A stretch of 5,297 bases of DNA from an uncultured Lachnospiraceae bacterium (GCA_910587955.1 CAJUNN010000076.1:1-5297); one strand, 5' to 3'. Positions 1-5,244 are shown, counted from the stretch's first letter. Notes: generated by a model from the sequence alone, not told the origin. Program-made: numbers and translations.

Positions 1-714
1 GGTGGGCGGATCCGGCAGGCTCATTAGCTGCCCGCAGGCTTTGTATCCGTCCTGATGGCCGTAATCGCAGATCACAGCATATTCCGGCGGAACCTCAATT
101 CCCGCCTCCTGCATGGCCGCGCCGAAACCGCTCTGGCGCTCCTGCTCGTAGAGCCGCTCCTTGTAGGCCCCGTTCAGGATGGCGATCTTCTTGTGCCCCA
201 GTGACAAAAGATACTGAGTGATCTCATAGCAGGCCCTGGCATTGTCTATGCAGACATAGTTGGCTTTGATCTCCCCGCCGCCCCGCCAGCACAGGGCTAC
301 GAAAGGATAATTGGCAGAAATGTGATTGATTTCCCGGGCTGTAATCGTGGGAATAAAGCTGGCCAACCCCTCCACCTGCTTGGTAAAAAGCAAATCCAGA
401 TACTGCTTCTCCACTTCCGGGTTGCGGTTGGTAATTCCGAACAATGTACGGAACCCGTCGGCCCTGGCCTGGATCTCAAAGGCATTTACAATCTCGGAGT
501 AAAAGGAATTCTGGATGGTGGGAAGCAAAAGCAGCAGCGTATTGCTCCTCTGGATACGCAGGCTGCGCCCCATATAGTTGGGAACATAGCCGCTGCTCTC
601 AATCACTTTCTGCACCCGCTCGCTGATTTCCGGCGATACGTTTTTCCCGTTCAGCACCCTGGAAACCGTAGCCGGCGAAACGTTCGCCATCTTTGCAATG
701 GTTTTGATATCCAT
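1..714 (-). CDS. LacI-family transcriptional regulator, C-terminus cut by window edge
   Basis: 238 codons are present from an ATG at 714, and the frame is still open at base 1. LacI/GalR proteins are usually about 330-345 residues, so roughly 100 C-terminal residues are missing. Residues 1-23 (MDIKTIAKMANVSPATVSRV followed by LNG) form the classic LacI helix-turn-helix. Residues about 46-58 (VPNYMGRSLRIQR) match the minor-groove hinge helix. From residue 61 (TLLLLLPTIQNSFYSEIV) the sugar-binding-like effector domain begins, with GHKKIAIL near residue 190 marking the second subdomain. A purine-rich site (AGAGG, 720-724) sits 5 bases before the ATG. Members bind operators as dimers and respond to a small ligand, often a sugar. 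The ligand cannot be told here because the regulated genes lie outside the window. It has its own promoter after dapL. Family call is secure; function is unknown. Confidence 0.95.
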   Translation of the reverse strand, partial: MDIKTIAKMANVSPATVSRVLNGKNVSPEISERVQKVIESSGYVPNYMGRSLRIQRSNTLLLLLPTIQNSFYSEIVNAFEIQARADGFRTLFGITNRNPEVEKQYLDLLFTKQVEGLASFIPTITAREINHISANYPFVALCWRGGGEIKANYVCIDNARACYEITQYLLSLGHKKIAILNGAYKERLYEQERQSGFGAAMQEAGIEVPPEYAVICDYGHQDGYKACGQLMSLPDPPT

Positions 715-764
715 CCTGTCCTCTCCCCGCCCGGCGGTACGGCCTGCACCCCCGCATTTTCTAA

Positions 765-786
765 CTGTTATTCTATTCCATAACAG
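765..786. promoter_or_regulatory. Candidate operator, inverted repeat over the -10 box
   Basis: Two perfect 7-base arms, CTGTTAT (minus strand, 786-780) and ATAACAG (771-765), flank an 8-base spacer and cover the -10 element of the LacI-family promoter. This position suits a repressor, so autoregulation by the adjacent LacI-type protein is a natural inference. The sequence lacks the central CG typical of many LacI/GalR operators, so the cognate protein is uncertain. Confidence 0.45.
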
Positions 787-799
787 CAAATACTGTCAA
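770..799 (-). promoter_or_regulatory. Promoter of the LacI-family gene
   Basis: Read on the minus strand, a perfect -35 hexamer TTGACA (794-799) is followed after 18 bases by TAGAAT (770-775). It lies between the dapL stop and the regulator start, leaving a leader of roughly 50 bases. The spacing is one base over the optimum. This suggests that the regulator is transcribed separately from the upstream dap genes. Assigned by motif only. Confidence 0.7.
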
Positions 800-824
800 G
801 TGCCAAGGGAATGCGGGGAGGGAT

Positions 825-2039
825 TTACAGCTTCCGTATCCGTTCCAGCGCCGCTACACTGTTCTCATAAGAGCCAAAAGCTGTCAGCCGGAAATATCCT
901 TCCCCGCTTGGTCCGAACCCGGCCCCCGGCGTTCCTACTACATTTGCCTCTTCCAGCAGATAATCAAAGAACTCCCAGGAGGTCATTTTCCCCGGCGTCT
1001 TCAGCCAGATATAGGGGGCATTGATACCGCCGTAAACCGTGTAGCCTGCCGCTTTCAAGCCCTCCCGTATGGTCTTTGCATTGTACATATAGGTTTGCAC
1101 CTGTTTTGCCAGCTGCTCCCGGCCGGCTTCGGAGTATACGGCCTCCCCGGCCCGCTGAATGATGTAGGGAGCCCCGTTGTACTTGGTTCCGTGGCGTCTG
1201 GCCCACAGAGCGTGAAGGGATACATCCCTGCACTTTAAATCTTTCGGAACCACCGTGTAGCCCAGGCGCACTCCTGTAAAGCCCGCATTCTTCGAAAAAC
1301 TTTTCAGCTCAATGGCACAGCTCCTGGCACCCTCACACTCATAGATGGTGTGGGGGATACGTTCCTCGGAAATGTAGGCCTCATAGGCGGCATCGTAGAT
1401 AATCACGGCTCCTACGCGGTTGGCATAGTCTACCCACACCTGCAGCTGCTCCCGGGTAATGGCAGCTCCTGTAGGATTATTGGGAAAGCAAAGATAAATG
1501 AGATCCGGTGTCTCATCCGGCAATTCCGGGGCAAATCCGTTCTCCGCAGTGCAGGGCATATAAATAACCCTGCTCCACCGCTCCGTCTTCGGATCATACT
1601 CCCCTGTCCGTCCTGCCATGGCGTTCGTGTCCACATAGACCGGATACACCGGATCGCAGACCGCAATCTTGTTATCCAGGCTGAAAATTTCCTGGATGTT
1701 TCCGGAATCGCATTTAGCACCGTCGCTGACAAAAATTTCGTCAGCCTGAATATCTGCACCTCGGCCGGCATAATCTCCCCGGGCAATGGCCGTGCGCAGG
1801 AACTCATATCCCAGATCCGGTGCATAACCCCGGAAGGAGGCCGCGTCTCCCATTTCATCCACTGCTTTGTGCATGGCTTCAATGACCGCCGGCGCCAGAG
1901 GCTGGGTCACATCTCCGATTCCCAGGCGGATTATAGCCTTGTCCGGGTGGGCGGCAGAATAGGCCGCCACTTTCTTTCCGATGGTGGAGAAGAGATAGCT
2001 TCCCGGGAGTTTTAGATAATTTTCATTAATTTTAAACAT
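825..2039 (-). CDS. dapL: LL-diaminopimelate aminotransferase
   Basis: PLP-dependent fold-type I aminotransferase that converts tetrahydrodipicolinate plus glutamate directly to LL-2,6-diaminopimelate and 2-oxoglutarate, bypassing the acylated intermediates of the DapD/DapC/DapE routes. The 404 residues fit the family's usual ~400-410. The start at 2039 gives MFKINENYLKLPGSYLF, the hallmark DapL N-terminus; a start 14 codons upstream would only add sequence from a repeat. AGGAG lies 10 bases before this ATG. Visible motifs: SDGAKCD at 105-111, LCFPNNPTG at 183-191, YDAAYEAY at 215-222, SFSKNAGFTGVR around 247-258 with K250 as the Schiff-base lysine, and FRLTAF at 383-388 with R384 as the likely substrate-carboxylate arginine. 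It follows dapF, the next enzyme in the same pathway, by about 150 bases with no evident promoter, so it is probably operonic. No anomalies are seen. Confidence 0.96.
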   Translation of the reverse strand: MFKINENYLKLPGSYLFSTIGKKVAAYSAAHPDKAIIRLGIGDVTQPLAPAVIEAMHKAVDEMGDAASFRGYAPDLGYEFLRTAIARGDYAGRGADIQADEIFVSDGAKCDSGNIQEIFSLDNKIAVCDPVYPVYVDTNAMAGRTGEYDPKTERWSRVIYMPCTAENGFAPELPDETPDLIYLCFPNNPTGAAITREQLQVWVDYANRVGAVIIYDAAYEAYISEERIPHTIYECEGARSCAIELKSFSKNAGFTGVRLGYTVVPKDLKCRDVSLHALWARRHGTKYNGAPYIIQRAGEAVYSEAGREQLAKQVQTYMYNAKTIREGLKAAGYTVYGGINAPYIWLKTPGKMTSWEFFDYLLEEANVVGTPGAGFGPSGEGYFRLTAFGSYENSVAALERIRKL

Positions 2040-2053
2040 ATCAGTGAGTCTCC

Positions 2054-2076
2054 TATTCCAGTTCCGCATCCGCCCT
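2054..2076. repeat. Direct repeat copy B, before dapL
   Basis: This 23-bp stretch is identical to bases 2166-2188. On the minus strand it begins AGGGCGGATGCGGAACTG and ends GAATA. Its last A forms the first base of the AGGAG ribosome site of dapL. The two copies start 112 bases apart and frame an imperfect palindrome. Confidence 0.9.
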
Positions 2077-2100
2077 CTCAATGCCGCTTTCTAGAAGTTT

Positions 2101-2128
2101 TTCCGCTCACTAACTACTGTGACCGGAA
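2101..2128. repeat. Imperfect inverted repeat inside the dapF-dapL spacer
   Basis: On the minus strand TTCCGGTCAC (2128-2119) and GTGAGCGGAA (2110-2101) pair at 9 of 10 positions, with one G-G mismatch and an 8-base loop. No T-run follows on either strand, so it is not an intrinsic terminator. It sits near the middle of the stretch bounded by the two direct repeats and seems to be part of that module. Confidence 0.55.
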
Positions 2129-2165
2129 ATCCTTCTCGGCCTTGTTCGGGCTTCTGCTGTTTTTA

Positions 2166-2188
2166 TATTCCAGTTCCGCATCCGCCCT
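2166..2188. repeat. Direct repeat copy A, overlapping the dapF stop
   Basis: Identical over 23 bp to 2054-2076. It includes the last two bases of the dapF TAG stop codon. A short frame starts within it on the minus strand (ATG at 2179, about 23 codons, beginning MRNWNIKTAEAR), but there is no convincing ribosome site and I do not call it a gene. Confidence 0.9.
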
Positions 2189-3047
2189 ACAGTCCGCGGC
2201 GCAGCTCATCTAAGTCTGCTTCTCCCCGGAATACCGTAGCCGCAGGTCCTGTCATATAGACGCAGTTGTCCGTCTCGCTCCAGCAGATATCCAGATCGCC
2301 TCCCAGAAGATGCACCGTCACTTCCCGGTCCGCATAACCGTTCAGAACGGCGGCGACGGCTGTTGCACAGGCTCCTGTCCCACAGGCCATGGTCTCCCCG
2401 GATCCCCGCTCCCAGACTCGCATTTCCAGATTTTTCCTATCTATTGCCCGTACAAATTCCGTATTGATCCGATCCGGGAACCGCTCATGATTTTCGAATT
2501 TCGGTCCCAGCTCCTCCAGTTTCAAATCGTTTACACGTTCCAGAAATACAACCGCATGGGGATTTCCCATGGACACACACGTCATAGCATATTCCTGTCC
2601 TTCCACACAGACGGGCTCTGCCACCAGGGATTCCCCGGTCCCAAGAACAGGAATTTCCTTTGGTTTTAATAAAGGCTCTCCCATATTAACCTGCACCCGG
2701 GTTACTTTTCCTTCGGAAACCGTCAGCCGGAGATGCTTCACTGCTCCGCCGGAGGCTACCGTAATCTCGGTCCGGTCCGTCAGTCCGTTGTCGTAAACAT
2801 ATTTGGCCACACAGCGTATCCCGTTGCCGCACATTTTCCCGTAGGATCCGTCTGCATTGTACATAGCCATCTCAAAATCCGCCACAGAAGAACTTTTGAT
2901 CAAAATCAGGCCGTCGGATCCGATTCCTTTATGCCGGTCACTTACCAGCCGGGCCGCCTCTTCCGGGTTTTCCAGCTCCTCCCTCGTACAATCCACATAG
3001 ACATAATCATTGCCAATTCCGTGCATTTTCGTAAACTTCAATGCCAC
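2187..3047 (-). CDS. dapF: Diaminopimelate epimerase
   Basis: Cofactor-independent racemase that interconverts LL- and meso-diaminopimelate, supplying the peptidoglycan crosslinking residue and the precursor of lysine. The start is taken as GTG at 3047, giving MALKFTKMHGIGNDYVYVD, a typical DapF N-terminus, with AAAGGAG 5 bases upstream. Earlier in-frame ATGs (3077, 3167) lack ribosome sites, and the latter would overlap the preceding gene. The resulting 286 residues suit the family. Catalytic cysteines are C73 within NADGSYGKMCGNGIR (64-78) and C222 within GSGETMACGTGAC (215-227), the two-base catalytic pair in the two mirrored halves of the fold. N64, N162 and N195 fall in conserved substrate-contact segments (GNPHAV, RINTEF). 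It lies 50 bases after the ANTAR gene and before dapL, the enzyme that makes its substrate. Confidence 0.96.
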   Translation of the reverse strand: MALKFTKMHGIGNDYVYVDCTREELENPEEAARLVSDRHKGIGSDGLILIKSSSVADFEMAMYNADGSYGKMCGNGIRCVAKYVYDNGLTDRTEITVASGGAVKHLRLTVSEGKVTRVQVNMGEPLLKPKEIPVLGTGESLVAEPVCVEGQEYAMTCVSMGNPHAVVFLERVNDLKLEELGPKFENHERFPDRINTEFVRAIDRKNLEMRVWERGSGETMACGTGACATAVAAVLNGYADREVTVHLLGGDLDICWSETDNCVYMTGPAATVFRGEADLDELRRGL

Positions 3048-3052
3048 ATCTT

Positions 3053-3059
3053 CTCCTTT
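3053..3059 (-). promoter_or_regulatory. Ribosome binding site fixing the dapF GTG start
   Basis: Minus-strand AAAGGAG lies 5 bases before GTG at 3047. An out-of-frame ATG overlaps this region (AGATGTGG), but only the GTG frame enters the conserved DapF N-terminus. Confidence 0.8.
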
Positions 3060-3097
3060 CGTTTCACCCGTTATCATAGACCGGAAACCAATTCCCG

Positions 3098-3646
3098 TCA
3101 AAAATCCATCATGCTTAGAACCATCCGTGCCGTCTCCGCCAGGCTTCTCCCTCCGTCCATACTGCATTTCTGCAGATAGCGGTGCGCCTTCTCCTCGGAC
3201 ATGTTATTGCGCTCCATCAAAAGCCGCTTGGCCTCCAGGACTGTCTTTTCCTCCTCCCTGGACCGCACTTTTGGCTTCTGCCGCAGAAGTTTTCTCTGCC
3301 GCTCCAGCTGGAGAACCATCATTTCCAAGGTATTTAAAAGATCCTGCACCTGGATGGGCATGGACACACACACAATATCATTCCCGGTGCACTCGCTCCA
3401 CACCTGCCTGGATGCCACCAAAAGCATTTCGAAATGGGGCGGAAGGCAGTCGTGCAGCTCCGAATACATCATATCTACATACCGGTAACCGCACACCAAG
3501 ATTCCGGCCCCCAGAATGTCGGCCTGGGCCAGGGCCTGGGCGCCCGTGGTGCAGACAGCGGGAACCCGGAATCCGTGACGCACCAAGAGGTTGCGCACGC
3601 TTTTGGCCTCTTCTATTTTCGGAAATAGTACAATTACATTGGTCAC
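3098..3646 (-). CDS. ANTAR-domain RNA-binding antiterminator with degenerate receiver domain
   Basis: 182 residues. Residues 1-105 have the alternating pattern of a response-regulator receiver. Residues about 100-140 look like a helical coiled-coil linker. Residues about 125-180 are an ANTAR domain (VLEAKRLLMERNNMSEEKAH, then RYLQK, and SLAETARMVL at 168-177). ANTAR proteins bind RNA with paired hexaloop hairpins and prevent transcription termination. The receiver signature residues are gone: the beta-1 acidic pair is replaced by LFPKIE (7-12), the phosphoacceptor region reads ILVCGY (49-54) with no aspartate, and the beta-5 lysine is methionine (SMP, 95-97). Control by phosphorylation is therefore unlikely. 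It follows glnA by about 45 bases, the same arrangement as the nitR antiterminator known downstream of glnA in solventogenic clostridia. The likely target is the glnA leader. A second in-frame GTG at 3652 abuts the ribosome site, so 3646 is preferred. Confidence 0.9.
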   Translation of the reverse strand: MTNVIVLFPKIEEAKSVRNLLVRHGFRVPAVCTTGAQALAQADILGAGILVCGYRYVDMMYSELHDCLPPHFEMLLVASRQVWSECTGNDIVCVSMPIQVQDLLNTLEMMVLQLERQRKLLRQKPKVRSREEEKTVLEAKRLLMERNNMSEEKAHRYLQKCSMDGGRSLAETARMVLSMMDF

Positions 3647-3653
3647 GCTCACA

Positions 3654-3660
3654 CCTCCCT
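3654..3660 (-). promoter_or_regulatory. Ribosome binding site deciding the ANTAR gene start
   Basis: Minus-strand AGGGAGG ends 7 bases before GTG at 3646 but only 1 base before GTG at 3652. The later GTG is therefore the likely initiator, which shortens the protein by two residues. Confidence 0.75.
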
Positions 3661-3676
3661 CACGGTATAACCCGTG
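3661..3676 (-). other. Small hairpin between glnA and the ANTAR gene
   Basis: Minus-strand CACGG (3676-3672), a 6-base loop GTTATA, and CCGTG (3665-3661) form a perfect 5-bp stem directly before the ANTAR ribosome site. The hexaloop lacks A1/G4, so it is not an obvious ANTAR target. A second AGGAGG-like site lies just upstream, around 3680-3685, with no start codon at useful spacing. Confidence 0.4.
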
Positions 3677-3691
3677 TGTCCTCCTGAGGCG

Positions 3692-5038
3692 TCAGATCCG
3701 GTAGAGGTACCTGTCAGTCTCCCACGCAGACACCTGACAGACATACTGCTCCCACTCCCGGTATTTTTCCCGGATATAGCTGTGGCTTACAGTCTCTCCC
3801 AGAATGCTTTGGACAAGTTTGTCTTCTTCCATGGCCTGCAGGGCCTCCTCCAGATTCCTCGGGAGTATCCCGATTTCCAATTCCCTCCGCTGGGCTTCCG
3901 TCATACGGCGGATCTCCTGATCCACGGCTGCCGGAGGAAGAATTTTTTCCCGGATTCCTTCCAGACCGGCCCCCAGGCAGAGCGCCAGCGCCAGATAGGG
4001 ATTGCAGGAGGGATCCGGACTTCTCAGCTCGATTCGGGCGTTTTCTCCCCTCTGGGCCGGAATCCGTATGAGCTGGGTCCGGTTTACCGCCGACCAGGCC
4101 ACATAGGAGGGCGCCGTATAACCTGCGGACGGCCTGGCCGGAAACAAGCGCTTATAGGAGTTTACCAGGGGATTGGTAACGGCTGTCATTCCCCGCACAT
4201 GCTTTAAAAGCCCCCCAATAAAATAGTAGGCCTCTTTGCTCAGGCCGTTGGGATCCGACGGGTCCTGGAACACATTCCTCCCCTCCCTGGATAGGGAAAT
4301 ATTGGTGTGCATCCCGGAGCCATTCTCTCCCGTCCGGGGTTTCGGCATAAAGGTTGCATGAAGTCCGAAACGCTTGGCAATCGTCTTCACGGCCAGCTTA
4401 AAGGTCATGATATGGTCCGCTGTCAAAAGAGCCTCATCATACCGGAAATCAATCTCATGCTGACCGGGTGCTACCTCGTGGTAAGAGGACTCTACCTCAA
4501 ATCCCATCTCCTCCAGGGTAAGCACCATGTCCCTTCTGGCATTCTCTCCTTGATCTACCGGACCCATATCAAAATATCCCGCCTTCTCATGGGTGTAGGT
4601 GGTGGGATTTCCCTCTTCATCTGTATGGAACAGGAAAAATTCGCACTCCGGCCCCACATCCAGCTGATACCCCATCTCCCGGGCCTCTTTCCGGACTTTT
4701 TTCAGAATATAGCGGGGATCGCTCTCATAAGGCGAACCGTCGGGCCGCTGGATGTCGCAGATCAGCCGGGCCACCTTGCCCTGCTGGGGACGCCAGGGGA
4801 AGATTGCCAGCGTATCCAGATCCGGACACAAGAGCAGATCCGTATCGTTATTGTCCGCAAACCCTTCCATACAGGAACCGTCAAATACATACTTCCGCTC
4901 CAGAACCCGTTCCAGCTGGCTGGCCGTTACGGCCACATTCTTCAGGCCGCCGAACAAATCCGTAAACTGCAGGCGGATAAACTCTACATCTTCTTCCTCC
5001 ACCAGTCTCAAAATATCTTTTTTTGAATAATGGCTCAT
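3692..5038 (-). CDS. glnA: Glutamine synthetase, type I alpha
   Basis: Makes glutamine from glutamate, ammonia and ATP in the cytoplasm as a dodecamer. ATG at 5038 (MSHYSKKDILRLVEEEDVEF) follows AAGGAG by 7 bases; the 448 residues match the alpha subclass, which lacks the insert and tyrosine-adenylylation motif of the beta form. The beta-grasp N-domain spans ~14-98. Metal ligands by alignment are E131, E133, E188, E195, H244 and E337. HATFMPKP (227-234) and NGSGMH (239-244) form the nucleotide and glutamate sites; R297, R320, R325 and R339 are active-site arginines. Oddities: the flap, GYEAP in most type I enzymes, reads GYTAP (306-310), so the residue matching E. coli Glu327 is T308. Five extra residues precede it. 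The position matching Arg62 of B. subtilis GlnA, a glutamine-feedback residue, is D62. Comparisons are from memory of those sequences. First gene of the operon, preceded by an attenuator-like leader. Confidence 0.95.
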   Translation of the reverse strand: MSHYSKKDILRLVEEEDVEFIRLQFTDLFGGLKNVAVTASQLERVLERKYVFDGSCMEGFADNNDTDLLLCPDLDTLAIFPWRPQQGKVARLICDIQRPDGSPYESDPRYILKKVRKEAREMGYQLDVGPECEFFLFHTDEEGNPTTYTHEKAGYFDMGPVDQGENARRDMVLTLEEMGFEVESSYHEVAPGQHEIDFRYDEALLTADHIMTFKLAVKTIAKRFGLHATFMPKPRTGENGSGMHTNISLSREGRNVFQDPSDPNGLSKEAYYFIGGLLKHVRGMTAVTNPLVNSYKRLFPARPSAGYTAPSYVAWSAVNRTQLIRIPAQRGENARIELRSPDPSCNPYLALALCLGAGLEGIREKILPPAAVDQEIRRMTEAQRRELEIGILPRNLEEALQAMEEDKLVQSILGETVSHSYIREKYREWEQYVCQVSAWETDRYLYRI

Positions 5039-5045
5039 GTCATCT

Positions 5046-5051
5046 CTCCTT
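5046..5051 (-). promoter_or_regulatory. Ribosome binding site of glnA
   Basis: Minus-strand AAGGAG lies 7 bases before ATG 5038. This supports that start over an in-frame ATG at 5071, which would place a GC hairpin inside the gene and add 11 residues absent from the family. Confidence 0.85.
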
Positions 5052-5054
5052 ATC

Positions 5055-5068
5055 CCGGCCCCTGCCGG
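5055..5068 (-). other. GC-rich hairpin just before the glnA ribosome site
   Basis: Minus-strand CCGGC (5068-5064), loop AGGG, GCCGG (5059-5055) make a perfect 5-bp GC stem 3 bases upstream of the ribosome site. No T-run follows, so it is not a terminator. It may affect translation or mRNA stability, but this is speculative. Confidence 0.4.
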
Positions 5069-5080
5069 CATTGTCTGCGT

Positions 5081-5116
5081 AAAAAAAGACGCTCTTCACC
5101 TAGGGAGAACGCCTTT
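5081..5116 (-). terminator. Intrinsic terminator in the glnA leader (attenuator)
   Basis: On the minus strand AAAGGCGTTCT (5116-5106) pairs with AGAGCGTCTTT (5095-5085) over 11 positions including two G-U wobbles, with a 10-base loop containing CCTAGG, and the T-run continues to 5081. It lies between the glnA promoter and the glnA start, about 10 bases after the predicted transcript start, so it would stop transcription before the gene unless disrupted. Its 5' arm is shared with the hexaloop hairpin at 5106-5121. Confidence 0.75.
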
Positions 5117-5121
5117 GTTCT
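5106..5121 (-). promoter_or_regulatory. Putative ANTAR-target hexaloop hairpin (antiterminator element)
   Basis: On the minus strand AGAAC (5121-5117) and GTTCT (5110-5106) form a perfect 5-bp stem around the six-base loop AAAGGC. Loop position 1 is A and position 4 is G, the two conserved bases of ANTAR target loops. The loop and 3' arm are the same bases as the terminator's 5' arm, so the two folds exclude one another. The ANTAR protein encoded directly after glnA is the obvious binder. The usual motif has two such hairpins; a second one is weak here. Confidence 0.6.
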
Positions 5122-5128
5122 GATACAA

Positions 5129-5157
5129 AATATAGCAGTTGGTTTTTGTTTTGTCAA
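5129..5157 (-). promoter_or_regulatory. glnA operon promoter
   Basis: Minus-strand TTGACA (5152-5157), exactly 17 bases, then TATATT (5129-5134), with TG one base before the -10 (extended -10 form). Transcription should start near 5121-5124, almost at the first base of the hexaloop hairpin. The promoter is near consensus and has no visible need for an activator, which fits control by attenuation rather than initiation. Confidence 0.85.
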
Positions 5158-5187
5158 TACCCGCGCCTGTGAAATCAAAGAAACATT

Positions 5188-5237
5188 AAAAAAGCCGGAA
5201 CCCTTTGATTCAGACAGAATCCTCTGGTTTCCGGCTT
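5188..5237 (-). terminator. Intrinsic terminator after tRNA-Pro
   Basis: On the minus strand AAGCCGGAA (5237-5229) pairs perfectly with TTCCGGCTT (5200-5192). An inner stem GATTC/GAATC lies around a 5-base loop, and the outer arm runs into six T (5193-5188). It follows the tRNA 3' end by 7 bases and separates tRNA transcription from the glnA promoter. The reverse direction has no T-run. Confidence 0.88.
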
Positions 5238-5244
5238 CTGAAAA

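Larger units (their letters stand above)
750..818. repeat. Outer inverted repeat flanking the LacI-family promoter
   Basis: On the minus strand CCCCGCATT (818-810) just after the dapL stop is the exact reverse complement of AATGCGGGG (758-750) in the regulator leader. The arms enclose the promoter and the inner inverted repeat (765-786), giving a nested two-tier dyad. In RNA reading through from dapL it could fold as a stem, but no T-tract follows, so I do not call it a terminator. Confidence 0.5.

Noticed and set aside
322..783. Plus-strand open frame of 153 codons opposite the LacI-family gene
   Set aside because: It is antisense to a clear helix-turn-helix regulator, shows no recognisable domain, and crosses the regulator's promoter region.
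765..786. Possible GlnR/TnrA box (TGTNA-N7-TNACA) at the LacI-family promoter
   Set aside because: The half-sites TGTTA and TAACA are present but 10 bases apart instead of 7, so it does not fit the known consensus.
2040..2186. Small peptide gene or dapL promoter in the dapF-dapL spacer
   Set aside because: The 23-codon frame has no convincing ribosome site, and no -35/-10 pair with acceptable spacing was found.
4307..5026. Plus-strand open frame of 239 codons opposite glnA
   Set aside because: It is a shadow of the conserved glutamine synthetase frame; no ribosome site or family motif was seen.
5039..5128. Metabolite riboswitch (for example glutamine-type) or T-box in the glnA leader
   Set aside because: The leader is only about 85 bases and shows no T-box sequence or recognisable riboswitch core; the terminator plus ANTAR-type hairpin explains most of it.
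5113..5130. Alternative dyad TTTGT/ACAAA around the glnA transcript start
   Set aside because: Its loop lacks the ANTAR A1/G4 pattern and half of it probably lies upstream of the transcript, so it cannot form fully in RNA. A DNA operator remains possible but is AT-rich and weakly supported.
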